Part shown: positions 30,986-38,534 of the stretch, piece by piece
Position numbering within the stretch: position 1 is the first letter of the stretch
Layout: each line of letters starts with the position of its first letter
Assembly: GCF_900115955.1 (NCBI RefSeq)
Contig: NZ_FOYL01000028.1
Coordinates: forward strand, 1-39,098
DNA length: 39,098 nt
DNA from: Lentzea waywayandensis
Lineage (GTDB): Bacteria > Actinomycetota > Actinomycetes > Mycobacteriales > Pseudonocardiaceae
Direction of reading: 5' to 3'
The notes under the pieces: model-generated
The model's input: the letters and a program-made list of their open reading frames with translations, nothing else
The model's database searches: none
What the model was told of the DNA's origin: nothing
Position numbers and translations under genes: made by a program

Positions 30986-31360
30986 TCAGTGGTCGTGGTG
31001 GTCGTGCTCGGGAGCGAACGGCTGGTAGACGTAGAACATCGTCACCGGCTCATCACCCGCGACGGTCTCGTGGTCGACGCCCGGCGGCACGAACGCGTAC
31101 GAGCCCGCCGTCGCCTCCACGCCACCGATGCTCACCGTGCCGTCGATGACCCACGTGTGCTGCGTTGCCGACGGGTGGTTGTGGCCGACATCGCGCGCGC
31201 CGGGCGCCATCTGGATCAGACCGACGATCGTGTCGCCGTTGGGCGACTTCCACAGCAGCTTGTTCTGCAACCGTTCGTCGCCGTGCAGCGGGAACGACTT
31301 CAACTGGGCAAGGGCCTCAGCGGACAGGACCGTCACTTTGTCCTGCGGCGCGTCGCTCAT
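30986..31360 (-). CDS. Cupin-domain protein
   Basis: A 124-aa single-domain cupin. Motif 1 is GHNHPSATQHTWVIDG with the metal-binding His residues; motif 2 is GSYAFVPPGVDHETVAG. The C-terminus ends EHDHHDH, a possible extra metal-binding tail. ATG 31360 is preceded by AAAGG. Related proteins include dioxygenases and ligand-binding cupins; the activity cannot be told from sequence. It precedes the peroxidase gene by 144 bp on the same strand. Confidence 0.8.
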   Translation of the reverse strand: MSDAPQDKVTVLSAEALAQLKSFPLHGDERLQNKLLWKSPNGDTIVGLIQMAPGARDVGHNHPSATQHTWVIDGTVSIGGVEATAGSYAFVPPGVDHETVAGDEPVTMFYVYQPFAPEHDHHDH

Positions 31361-31452
31361 GGGAACAGCCTTTCGGGAGCCGAACGAGCTTACGGCCGTT
31401 ATATAGACGAAAGAGCCGCCCACATTACGGTGAACGGCCCTTTCGACTCAGC

Positions 31453-32202
31453 TCACGCGCACGCGCTCTCGGTGTTGAACAGGAGGAACGTCGTGAGCTT
31501 CCCTTCGTTGAAGTGGAAGCTCAGCACAAACCCGCGCTGATCCGGCACCGGAACCTCGAACGTCTTGTCGTCGCTGCTGGTCGCGTTCGGGTAAGCCGCT
31601 TTGAGCTGGTCGACCGTCGCACCCTTGGCGATGTCCTTCGCGGCGGTCGCGCCCGGTGGCGGCAGGATCATCCGGATCTTGTCCCCGGCGAACAGCACGC
31701 CACCGTTGGCCTCACGTGCCTCGGCCCGGTCCGCGATGCGCTTCGTGGACTCCACGGTGAGCTGGACGACCTTGTTGCTCGCCTCGGCCGACGCCGCGAT
31801 CCGCTCAGCCGAAGCGGCGTAGTCCGCGGCCCCCGCGTTCGGCCCTGGCGCGGGCCCGACCGCCGCTTTCGCCGCGTCCGCGACCTTCTGCGCTTCGGCG
31901 ATCTTCTGCTCGAGCGCGTCGTCCTCCGCCACCTGCTTCGGATCCACCGCAGGCGCACCCTGGTAGCGGAAGTCCTCGCACGTACCGGTCTTGCCCGCGC
32001 CGGTGGCCGCGAGCTCACCGGTCGCGAGAGCGTCCTGTTTGGACATTCCGGGCTTCAGCTTGCCCCAGCCCGCGACGCCGAAGTGCGGCTTCTCCTGCGC
32101 CGCCGCCTGCTGGTCCCCAGACCCCGGCGTGCAACCGGCGGCGGCGAGTGCCACCGCCACAACGAACACTGCTTTCAATCCCCCAAGGATGTTCACGCGC
32201 AC
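31453..32202 (-). CDS. Lipoprotein, function unknown
   Basis: A 249-aa protein with a lipoprotein signal (lipobox LAAAGC, Cys near 24). The first mature part has WGKLKPGMSKQDALATGEL, a SmpA/BamE-like or DUF-type repeat seen in small actinobacterial lipoproteins. An Ala/Glu-rich helical stretch (about 90-170) follows, then a second small domain (GATVDQLKAAYPNAT, GFVLSFHFNEGKLTTFLLF). The two ends resemble each other in the KPGMSKQDAL/GATVDQLKAAYP pattern. GTG 32202 is the start. Downstream of the tRNA-Ala on the same strand. Confidence 0.75.
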   Translation of the reverse strand: MRVNILGGLKAVFVVAVALAAAGCTPGSGDQQAAAQEKPHFGVAGWGKLKPGMSKQDALATGELAATGAGKTGTCEDFRYQGAPAVDPKQVAEDDALEQKIAEAQKVADAAKAAVGPAPGPNAGAADYAASAERIAASAEASNKVVQLTVESTKRIADRAEAREANGGVLFAGDKIRMILPPPGATAAKDIAKGATVDQLKAAYPNATSSDDKTFEVPVPDQRGFVLSFHFNEGKLTTFLLFNTESACA

Positions 32203-32296
32203 AAGGTATCCGGCGCCACCGCAATGACCGAACGCGTTTCAGGCCCGATCGCGGCCAGCCTTTGCACCCCGACCTATTGGTCAACCTACGGGGGGT

Positions 32297-32342
32297 CCGG
32301 GGGCTTGCCCCCGGCGTGGGGGTCTGGGGGCTCGGCCCCCAG
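32297..32342. repeat. Pair of GC-rich hairpins
   Basis: CCGGGGGC-TT-GCCCCCGG at 32297-32314 and CTGGGGGC-TCG-GCCCCCAG at 32324-32342. The second shares GGGGGTCTGGGGGC with the hairpin at 1757-1781, so it is a dispersed repeat within this genome. Confidence 0.7.
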
Positions 32343-32348
32343 AAAACA

Positions 32349-32398
32349 CCTCGGGCCGAGAAGATCTGCGCTTTCTGCAGATACTTCTCGGCCCGAGG
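32349..32398 (-). terminator. Terminator of tRNA-Ala
   Basis: A 21-bp stem (CCTCGGGCCGAGAAG plus ATCTGC against GCAGAT plus CTTCTCGGCCCGAGG) with a single bulged A at 32383 and a 7-base loop, six bases past the tRNA 3' end. Confidence 0.85.
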
Positions 32399-32404
32399 AA
32401 CGAG

Positions 32405-32477
32405 TGGAGCTGAGGGGAATCGAACCCCTGACCTTCTCGATGCGAACGAGACGCGCTACCAACTGTGCTACAGCCCC
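32405..32477 (-). tRNA. tRNA-Ala(CGC)
   Basis: A 73-nt cloverleaf on the minus strand. The acceptor GGGGCTG/CAGCTCC includes the G3.U70 pair that marks alanine tRNA. The anticodon stem is TCTCG/CGAGA with loop TTCGCAT, giving anticodon CGC (reads GCG). The T arm is AGGGG-TTCGATT-CCCCT. Discriminator A; CCA is not encoded. Confidence 0.97.
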
Positions 32478-32495
32478 TTGCGGTGTTACGAGAGA

Positions 32496-32524
32496 ACTAT
32501 AGCAGTCCCAGAAGGGGTGTTTCA
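32496..32524 (-). promoter_or_regulatory. Promoter of tRNA-Ala
   Basis: A -10 TATAGT (32501-32496 on the minus strand) and a -35 near TGAAAC (32524-32519), 17 bases apart, placed 18 bp upstream of the tRNA 5' end. Housekeeping-type promoter. Confidence 0.65.
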
Positions 32525-32534
32525 CCACCCCCTC

Positions 32535-33245
32535 CTATGCCCCGACAGCACCTCGGTACCGCAGCGACTCCAGTCCCTCTAACTCGACGAAGACCGGGTC
32601 CTCGTCGTCGGAGTCGACCGGGATGGTGCCCGGACGGACGTGGTGTTCGAAGCGCGGCAACGGCGGCAGCGCGGGCCTGTCCTCGACGACCTCGACCTTG
32701 GTGGTCTCGGGCTCCTCGGCGGCCTGCTGCGGGATTTCGGCGGCAGGGGTCTCCTGCTGCTGCGGGCCCGTCGCACGGCGGCGACGCACCTGCTGCAGGC
32801 GGGCGAGCCGGCGCGCGCGGATCTCCTCTTCGATCCGCACCTGCCGGCGCAGGTACGTCAGGTAGCCCACGATCAGCAGGTCGAGCGCGGCGTGGCCGTA
32901 CCAGAGCTTCGCGTAGAACACGCCGGCGACAATTCCCGTCGCGACGGCGGCGACGAGCAGGAACGCCACCACTCTGCGGCGGAACGCGTACTTGGCCTGC
33001 GCCACCAGGACGGCGGCTTCCGGGTCGTAGCCACCACGGCCGCGCCGGAAGGGGCGTTCGACGTACTCCTCCTCGTCGAAGTAGTCGTCGTCGATGTCGT
33101 GGATGTCGTCGTACTCGGCGTCGGGCATGGCGTCGTACTCCTCCCCCACGCTGCGCGCACTCTCCTGGCGCTTGCGGGCCATCATGGGGACGAGGACCAC
33201 GAGCCAGGCGACGACCAGCGCAATGATGATCAGCGAACTCGGCAT
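32535..33245 (-). CDS. glpR: SepX/GlpR-type division membrane protein
   Basis: A 236-aa protein with an N-terminal helix (SSLIIIALVVAWLVVLVPMM), a strongly acidic segment (about 40-65), a second hydrophobic region (about 92-128) and a long basic then acidic cytoplasmic tail. It is the actinobacterial family of M. tuberculosis Rv0996. Members are SepX in Streptomyces, needed for septation, and GlpR in Corynebacterium, which holds the gephyrin-like Glp at the membrane. Here glp (moeA-like), rimJ and this gene lie together on the same strand, supporting a Glp-GlpR pair. Some annotations leave it hypothetical. Confidence 0.85.
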   Translation of the reverse strand: MPSSLIIIALVVAWLVVLVPMMARKRQESARSVGEEYDAMPDAEYDDIHDIDDDYFDEEEYVERPFRRGRGGYDPEAAVLVAQAKYAFRRRVVAFLLVAAVATGIVAGVFYAKLWYGHAALDLLIVGYLTYLRRQVRIEEEIRARRLARLQQVRRRRATGPQQQETPAAEIPQQAAEEPETTKVEVVEDRPALPPLPRFEHHVRPGTIPVDSDDEDPVFVELEGLESLRYRGAVGA

Positions 33246-33356
33246 TCCCCGTTCACCTCCCCCGGCCCACGCGTGGTGCTGACAACCACGCTAGTCACAA
33301 CAGTCACACCTGTGTCGGAGGCACGCCGAACTCGGTGCGTACCAAAGTGTGGTGTA

Positions 33357-33374
33357 TCACCCACTTTTGGGTGA
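33357..33374 (-). promoter_or_regulatory. Inverted repeat upstream of glpR/sepX
   Basis: TCACCCA-CTTT-TGGGTGA, with ATCAC/GTGAT words just outside. It lies in the 156-bp gap between rimJ and glpR. It may terminate the upstream transcript or be an operator for glpR; reading does not decide. Confidence 0.4.
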
Positions 33375-33401
33375 AGTGATTAGGGCAAACGGAAGCAAAC
33401 G

Positions 33402-34055
33402 TCAGGGAAGACGGGCCTCTCCGCGTGCGACCAAACGGCGCACTAGGCCATCAGGGACCTCTTCGGACGTGAGGGCGAAGCAGAGGTGGTCGCGCCACTG
33501 TCCGGCAACATCCAGATAACGTTTGAAGAGGCCTTCCTCGCGATATCCGGACTTCGTGAGCACGCGGATCGAGGCGCCGTTCTCGGGACGGACGGTGGCT
33601 TCGAGCCGGTGCAGACCAGCGTCGCGGAAAGCGTGGTCCGTGAGCAACGCCACCGCCGCCGTTGCGACGCCGCCGCCCGCCCGATCAGCGGCTACCCAAT
33701 AGCCGATCCAGGCCGACAGCAGCGAGCCGCGCACGATGTTGCCGATGGTGATCTGACCGGCGACCTCGCCGTCCACGAGGATCATGAACGGCAGCGTGGA
33801 GCCGCGCCGGGCCATGCCGCGCAACGACGACCACTGCGCGGGCCAGGACAACGTCGCGTTGCGCTCGTCCCAGCCCTCCTGCGCCGTGGGTTCCCACTGT
33901 TCGAGGTAGGCGCGGTCGCGGATGCGCAGCTTCGACCACCTGCTGCCGTCGAAGAGCCGGGGTCCGCGCAGCTCAACGGTTCCCGCGCGCACCTGGAGCG
34001 GCCCCAGCCGGACCGGCCAGCCGGGGTGTCTGCCCAGATCGGCGAAAGCGCTCAT
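33402..34055 (-). CDS. rimJ: GNAT N-acetyltransferase, RimJ-like
   Basis: A 217-aa acetyl-CoA-dependent acetyltransferase of the RimJ/RimL type, which acetylate protein N-termini such as ribosomal proteins. GNAT core: WIGYWVAADRAGGGVATAAV (acetyl-CoA loop), HRLEATVRPENGASIRVLTKSGYREEG. ATG 34055 overlaps the glp stop by 4 bp (ATGA). Position matches Rv0995 after Rv0994. The actual substrate is not known. Confidence 0.88.
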   Translation of the reverse strand: MSAFADLGRHPGWPVRLGPLQVRAGTVELRGPRLFDGSRWSKLRIRDRAYLEQWEPTAQEGWDERNATLSWPAQWSSLRGMARRGSTLPFMILVDGEVAGQITIGNIVRGSLLSAWIGYWVAADRAGGGVATAAVALLTDHAFRDAGLHRLEATVRPENGASIRVLTKSGYREEGLFKRYLDVAGQWRDHLCFALTSEEVPDGLVRRLVARGEARLP

Positions 34056-35275
34056 CCACGCTGCGCAAGGAAGCTGACCAGCACCTCTTCACCGACGGAG
34101 ACCTCGGTGACGTCCTCGTCGACCATGATCAGGCAGTTGGCCTCCGCCAGTGACGCGAGCAGGTGCGAACCGGACGTGCCGAGCGGCTGCACCAGGTACT
34201 CGCCGTTGTCCGCGTCGCGCAGCAGCTGGCCGCGCAGGAAGCCCCGGCGGCCCTTCGTCGACTGCAACGGCGACAGCAGGCGTGCGCTGACGGCGCGGCG
34301 GTACGGGTTCTTCTTGCCCAGCGCGGCCCTGATCAGAGGCCTGACCAGCACCTCGAACACCACGAGCGCGCTCATCGGGTTCGCGGGCAGCAGGAACGTC
34401 GGCACGGCGTCCGGGCCGAGCCGGCCGAAGCCCTGCGCGGAGCCGGGGTGCATGCCGACGCGGGTGACGTCCATGTCGCCGAGATCGGTGATCGCCGCCC
34501 TGACCTCGTCGCCGATCGTGCCGCCCACGCCGCCGGCGATGACGACGATCTCGGAGAGCAGCAGCCGTCCCTCGATCACCTCGCGCAGCCGGCGCGGGTC
34601 GGCCGACATGATGCCGACCCGGCTGACCTCGGCGCCCGCGTCACGTGCGGCGGCGGCCAGCGCGTACGAGTTCACGTCGTAGACCTGGCCCTGGCCGGGC
34701 GTGCGGTCGACGTCGACGAGCTCCTCGCCGAGCGAGATGACGGACACGCGCGGACGGGGATGCACGAGCACCTTGTTGCGTCCGACAGCGGCCAGAAGAC
34801 CCACCTGAGCAGCGCCGATGGACGCGCCGCGGCGCACGGCGACGTCACCGGTCTGCACGTCCTCGCCGGTGCGGCGGACGAACCCGGCGGACGGCACGCT
34901 GCGGTTGACCGTCACCTTGGCCTGGTGGCCGTCGGTGTAGCCGAGCGGCACGACCGCGTCGGCCAGCGTCGGCAGCGGCGCGCCCGTCGCGATCCGCACC
35001 GCCTGGCCCGGCTGGAGCCGCCGCGGCTGCCGGGAGCCGGCCGGGATCTCGCCGACGACCGGCAGCTGCACCGGGCTCGCGTTCGCACCGGACACGTCGA
35101 CGCTGCGCACCGCGTAGCCGTCCACGGCGGCCTGGTCGAAGCCGGGCAACGCGCGCTCCGCGATGACCTCCTCGGCGCAGAGCAGGCCCTGCGACTCCGA
35201 GATCGCCACGCGCACGGGCGCGGGCCGCACCGCGGCCGCGATCACCCGAGCGAGCTGCTCGTCAACTGACCTCAT
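34052..35275 (-). CDS. glp: MoeA/gephyrin-like protein (Glp)
   Basis: A 407-aa protein of the MoeA family. Motifs: PGFDQAAVDGYAVRS (domain I/II), VRIATGAPLPTLADAVVP, VISLGEELVDV, VYDVNSYALAAAARDAGAEV and PANPMSALVVFEVLVRP. The catalytic-domain loop reads GGVGGTIGDEV rather than the usual GGVSVGDYD form, suggesting it is not a standard molybdenum insertase. In Corynebacterium the homologue Glp binds FtsZ and the receptor GlpR in division. ATG 35275 has GAGGA upstream. The gene follows galU by 17 bp and overlaps rimJ. Confidence 0.85.
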   Translation of the reverse strand: MRSVDEQLARVIAAAVRPAPVRVAISESQGLLCAEEVIAERALPGFDQAAVDGYAVRSVDVSGANASPVQLPVVGEIPAGSRQPRRLQPGQAVRIATGAPLPTLADAVVPLGYTDGHQAKVTVNRSVPSAGFVRRTGEDVQTGDVAVRRGASIGAAQVGLLAAVGRNKVLVHPRPRVSVISLGEELVDVDRTPGQGQVYDVNSYALAAAARDAGAEVSRVGIMSADPRRLREVIEGRLLLSEIVVIAGGVGGTIGDEVRAAITDLGDMDVTRVGMHPGSAQGFGRLGPDAVPTFLLPANPMSALVVFEVLVRPLIRAALGKKNPYRRAVSARLLSPLQSTKGRRGFLRGQLLRDADNGEYLVQPLGTSGSHLLASLAEANCLIMVDEDVTEVSVGEEVLVSFLAQRG

Positions 35276-35292
35276 GTGATTGGTCCTCGCGC

Positions 35293-36177
35293 TCAGGAGT
35301 TGTCGAGGCGTTCCCGCAACCACTCACGCAGATCGGGTCCGTACTCAGGGGTCTTGAGTGCGAAGTCAACCGCAGCCCGCAGGAATCCGGCGGGATTGCC
35401 GAGATCGTGTCGCCCGCCCCGGTGGACCACGACGTGCACGGGGTGACCCTCGTTGATCAGCAGTGCGATGGCATCCGTGAGCTGCAGCTCGCCCCCCGCG
35501 CCCGGCGTGATGCGCTTGAGCGCGTCGAAGATCGCCCGGTCGAGGAGGTACCGGCCGGCCGCGGCGAACGTCGACGGCGCATCCTCCGGCTTCGGCTTCT
35601 CGACCATGCCGACGACCTGCTTGACGTCGTCGTTGTCGGTGTCGCGGACGTCGAACACGCCGTACGCGGAGATCTGCTCGCGCGGGATGTCGAACGCCAG
35701 CAGGACGCTGCCGCCCTTCTCCTCGCGGACCTTCGCCATCTTCTGGAGGGCGTCGTTCGGCAGGATGATGTCGTCGGGCAACAGCACCGCGACGGCCTCG
35801 TCCTCGCCGGTCAGGTTGCCCTCGGCGCAGCCGACGGCGTGCCCGAGGCCGAGCGCCTGCTCCTGGATCGCGGTCTCGGCCTTGATCAGCTTCGGCGCCC
35901 GCTGGATCTTCTCGACCAGGTCGGCCTTGCCGCGCGCGGCGAGCGACTGCTCGAGCTCGGGGTTGGCGTCGAAGTAGTCGGCCACCGACGCCTTCGTGGG
36001 CGAGGTGACGATGACCAGCTTCGTCGCGCCGGCCTCGGCTGCCTCCCGCGCCACGTACTCGATGGCGGGGGTGTCGACCAGGGGCAGCAGTTCCTTCGGC
36101 ACGGCTTTGGTCGTGGGGAGGAAACGGGTGCCCAGACCGGCCGCGGGCACGATAGCGGTGTGGAAGGCGCTGCTCAT
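35293..36177 (-). CDS. galU: UTP-glucose-1-phosphate uridylyltransferase
   Basis: Makes UDP-glucose from UTP and glucose-1-phosphate, for cell-wall and storage sugars. About 294 aa. The nucleotide loop is PAAGLGTRFLPTTKAVPKE; further GalU signatures are VLLPDDIIL, GRYLLDRAIFDAL and GGELQLTDAI. ATG 36177 is used; an ATG at 36198 would add seven residues. It diverges from the cyclo-ligase gene with a gap of only 38 bp and heads galU-glp-rimJ-glpR. Confidence 0.95.
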   Translation of the reverse strand: MSSAFHTAIVPAAGLGTRFLPTTKAVPKELLPLVDTPAIEYVAREAAEAGATKLVIVTSPTKASVADYFDANPELEQSLAARGKADLVEKIQRAPKLIKAETAIQEQALGLGHAVGCAEGNLTGEDEAVAVLLPDDIILPNDALQKMAKVREEKGGSVLLAFDIPREQISAYGVFDVRDTDNDDVKQVVGMVEKPKPEDAPSTFAAAGRYLLDRAIFDALKRITPGAGGELQLTDAIALLINEGHPVHVVVHRGGRHDLGNPAGFLRAAVDFALKTPEYGPDLREWLRERLDNS

Positions 36178-36215
36178 GGGCAGCGATGCTAACGACATAC
36201 CGAGGGATACCCACC

Positions 36216-36782
36216 ATGACGTCCGATCTTCGTGACCGGAAGGCCACGCTGCGTTCACGGTTGCTGGCTTCACGGCGTTCGCTGTCCGCTGAAGTTCGCA
36301 CTCTTGAAGCCGCCGCGCTGGCCGCGCACGTCGCCGCTTTGGACGTTGATGCTGATCAGACGGTGTGTGCTTTCCTGCCGGTCGGCTCGGAGCCCGGTGA
36401 CGCCTCGTGGCTCGACGGGCTGCGCTGCCGGGTGCTGCTACCGATCGTGACGGGCGACTCGCCGCTCGACTGGGCCGTGCACACCGGGCCGTCCGGACTC
36501 GCCCCCGCCGGGTTCAAGCTGCTGGAGCCCACCGGTCCCCGGCTCGGCGCCTCGGCGATCGCTGGAGCCTCACTGGTGCTCGTGCCCGCCCTCGCGGTGT
36601 CGGTGGACGGGGTGCGGATCGGGAAGGGGCAGGGGCACTACGATCGCTCGTTGCCGCTGGTCACAGCTCCGCTGGTGGGCGTCGTGCGGGATTGCGAGGT
36701 GCTGTCCGAGGTGCCCGCGGAGCCTCACGACGTGCGGATGAACGGCGTGCTGACCCCCTCGGTGGGTCTGCGATGGCTGTGA
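36216..36782 (+). CDS. 5-formyltetrahydrofolate cyclo-ligase
   Basis: Converts 5-formyl-THF to 5,10-methenyl-THF with ATP, returning stored folate to one-carbon metabolism (188 aa). ATP motif GKGQGHYDRSL, substrate segment LLPIVTGDSPLDWAVH, and PHDVRMNGVLTP near the end. ATG 36216 follows GAGGG. Position matches Rv0992c. Confidence 0.93.
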   Translation: MTSDLRDRKATLRSRLLASRRSLSAEVRTLEAAALAAHVAALDVDADQTVCAFLPVGSEPGDASWLDGLRCRVLLPIVTGDSPLDWAVHTGPSGLAPAGFKLLEPTGPRLGASAIAGASLVLVPALAVSVDGVRIGKGQGHYDRSLPLVTAPLVGVVRDCEVLSEVPAEPHDVRMNGVLTPSVGLRWL

Positions 36783-36832
36783 CTTTGACCTGGGGTGTTT
36801 GCGCTCCGGGAAGGTCCTGAGCGAAAATCGTG

Positions 36833-36859
36833 TTGGCACTCACAAAGGTCGAGTGCCAG
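36833..36859 (+). promoter_or_regulatory. CIRCE element (HrcA operator)
   Basis: TTGGCACTC-N9-GAGTGCCAG, against the consensus TTAGCACTC-N9-GAGTGCTAA. Six bases in each inner half-site are exact and the 9-base spacer is correct. It ends 4 bp before the ribosome site (AGGAG 36864-36868) of the zinc-ribbon gene, so HrcA binding would block its transcription until heat stress. Confidence 0.85.
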
Positions 36860-36876
36860 AGCTAGGAGCAGACCCA

Positions 36877-37182
36877 GTGCCTACGTACCAGTACGCCTGC
36901 ACCGCGTGTGAGCACCGGTTCGAGGCTGTGCAGTCGTTCAGCGACTCCTCCCTCACCGAGTGCCCCGAGTGCTCGGGCAAGCTGCGCAAGCTCTTCGGCG
37001 CCGTCGGCGTCGTCTTCAAGGGCAGCGGTTTCTACCGCACGGACAGCCGTTCGGGCGCGTCGAAGAGCACGTCGTCGACTTCCGCCTCCTCGACGGAGAC
37101 GAAGTCCTCGAAGCCCGCGGAGACGAAGTCCTCTTCGGACTCGAAGTCCTCGACGAGCGCTCCGGCGGCCGCCGCGTCCTGA
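36877..37182 (+). CDS. Zinc-ribbon protein, Ruc-like redox-regulated chaperone
   Basis: A 101-aa protein with an FmdB-type zinc ribbon (Cys 8, 11, 29, 32; PTYQYACTACEHRFE, CPECSGKLRKLFGAVG) and a C-terminal half rich in Ser, Thr, Lys and Glu, probably disordered. M. tuberculosis Rv0991c (Ruc) has the same layout and acts as a redox-switched chaperone working with DnaK. GTG 36877 follows AGGAG. A CIRCE element directly upstream supports a heat-shock role. Older databases call it an FmdB regulatory protein; no DNA-binding role is supported here. Confidence 0.88.
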   Translation: MPTYQYACTACEHRFEAVQSFSDSSLTECPECSGKLRKLFGAVGVVFKGSGFYRTDSRSGASKSTSSTSASSTETKSSKPAETKSSSDSKSSTSAPAAAAS

Positions 37183-37227
37183 AGATCGCGAGTTGTCCAC
37201 AACTTGCGCCTGACCCCCATTCGACTG

Positions 37228-37252
37228 CCTCCGACCGTCCTACGGTCGGAGG
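37228..37252 (+). promoter_or_regulatory. Hairpin covering the ribosome site of the SAF gene
   Basis: A perfect 10-bp stem CCTCCGACCG/CGGTCGGAGG (loop TCCTA). Its right arm includes the CGGAGG ribosome site just before ATG 37254. It can end the upstream transcript or hide the ribosome site of the SAF-mscL pair. Confidence 0.75.
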
Positions 37253-37253
37253 C

Positions 37254-37808
37254 ATGAACCTTTCCGCGACCGTTTCCGACCGGGTCCGCTCGCTGGCACG
37301 CCGCCGTCCTTCCGCCGCGTGGCGCCGCTTTCTGGCTCTCGGGCTGGCGCTGCTGGCCCTGTTGACGTTCTTCTGGCCGGACGTGGGCCATCCCGCCGTG
37401 GTCGCCTCACGCGACCTACCCGCCGGAGAACCGCTCACCGCCGCCGACGTCCAGGTCATGTCGCTCGCCACGCCGCTGCCGGGCTCGTTCCCGGCCTCCG
37501 ACGCCGTGGTGGGCCGCTCGTTGTCGTCGCCGGCCAGAGCGGGTGTCCCGTTGACCGACTTCGATCTCGCCGACGTCGCCGACGATCAGGCCTCGGTGGC
37601 CGTCCGGGTGGCTGACCAGGGCCTCGCCGCGGTGGTGCGGCCGGGCGGCCGGGTCGACGTGGTGTCGGCGGCGGGAGAGGTGCTCGCGGAGAACGCGGCG
37701 GTGCGGGAGACGCGCGGCGAAGTCGTCGTCCTGACGTTGCCGAGACTTAATGCAACTCGTGTGGCCGCGATGTCACTGGATCATGCATTAGCCGTTACTC
37801 TCCGCTGA
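37254..37808 (+). CDS. SAF-domain membrane protein (CpaB/FlgA-like)
   Basis: A 184-aa protein with a membrane helix (about 26-42, FLALGLALLALLTFFWP) followed by an outer SAF domain (VVASRDLPAGEPLTAADVQVM, VVGRSLSSPARAGVPLTD), as in CpaB/RcpC of Flp pili and FlgA. A second small domain ends the protein. Stop overlaps the mscL start (TGATG), so the two are translated together. The region 37745-37800 has lower GC than the rest. In actinobacteria these proteins are often near pilus genes, but none is seen here; function unknown. Confidence 0.82.
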   Translation: MNLSATVSDRVRSLARRRPSAAWRRFLALGLALLALLTFFWPDVGHPAVVASRDLPAGEPLTAADVQVMSLATPLPGSFPASDAVVGRSLSSPARAGVPLTDFDLADVADDQASVAVRVADQGLAAVVRPGGRVDVVSAAGEVLAENAAVRETRGEVVVLTLPRLNATRVAAMSLDHALAVTLR

Positions 37809-38251
37809 TGCTGAAGGGTTTCAAAGACTTTTTGATGCGCGGAAACGTCGTCGACCTGGCCGTGGCCGTGGTCATCGGCACGGCCTTCACCGCGATCGTC
37901 ACCGCGTTCACCACGAGCCTCATCAAGCCGCTCATCTCGTCTCTGGGCAGTGCCGAGACCGCAGGCCTCGGCTTCCAACTCCGCGAAGGCAAGCCCGACA
38001 CGTACGTCGACTTCAGCACCGTCATCAACGCCGCGATCAACTTCGTGATCGTGGCCGCTGTCGTCTACTTCGTCCTGGTGCTGCCGATCCAGAAGATCCA
38101 GGAGCGCCGCAAGAGGGGCGAGGAGGCCGGTCCGTCCGAGCCGACGAACGTCGAGCTGCTCATCGAGATCCGCGACCTGCTCGCGGCCCAGCAGAACAAC
38201 CAGACGCAGACCCCTGCGCCGACGCCGGACCGCCGCGGTCCCGCGATCTGA
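37808..38251 (+). CDS. mscL: Large-conductance mechanosensitive channel
   Basis: A homopentameric channel that opens under membrane tension to release solutes on osmotic downshock. 147 aa with helix 1 (FLMRGNVVDLAVAVVIGTAF, about 8-45) and helix 2 (INFVIVAAVVYFVLVLPI, about 75-95), then the cytoplasmic helix EPTNVELLIEIRDLLA. Conserved RGNVVDLAVAVVIG confirms the family. It is the last gene of the plus-strand group; the SAF gene overlaps its start. Confidence 0.97.
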   Translation: MLKGFKDFLMRGNVVDLAVAVVIGTAFTAIVTAFTTSLIKPLISSLGSAETAGLGFQLREGKPDTYVDFSTVINAAINFVIVAAVVYFVLVLPIQKIQERRKRGEEAGPSEPTNVELLIEIRDLLAAQQNNQTQTPAPTPDRRGPAI

Positions 38252-38277
38252 TCCCCCACCCGTCCCCCGCCGAGACG

Positions 38278-38309
38278 AAGCGCGCACCGCTACCCCGCGG
38301 CCCGCGCTT
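38278..38309 (+). terminator. Terminator after mscL
   Basis: Perfect 7-bp stem AAGCGCG/CGCGCTT (38278-38284, 38303-38309) with partly paired loop and a short T run, 27 bp past the mscL stop. Confidence 0.6.
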
Positions 38310-38355
38310 TGTCCTGGCCGTTCCGCCGCGCTCGGCTTGGGACTCGCCACCTGGG

Positions 38356-38480
38356 GATCTGCATCCGGTGGTCTGTCTGCCGGACTGTCTGCGTTCCTCG
38401 GGCGACAGCCAACAAACGCATCCGCTCACGCCTCGGCCACACATCACCTGGGGACGCGGGACCTGCACCCGCCAGGCTAG
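38356..38480. repeat. 125-bp direct repeat, copy 1
   Basis: From GATCTGCATCCGG to CCGCCAGGCTAG. It matches copy 2 at 38535-38659 with five substitutions and no gaps, at a period of 179 bp. No coding potential. The purpose is unknown. Confidence 0.9.
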
Positions 38481-38534
38481 GACGGACACACCAGCCACGA
38501 ACTCTCACACCAGGCGCCTGAACCCGGCCTCGCC

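Noticed and set aside
33280..33320. CRP-like TGTGACT words upstream of glpR
   Set aside because: The two words are direct, not inverted, repeats, so they do not form a CRP dimer site.
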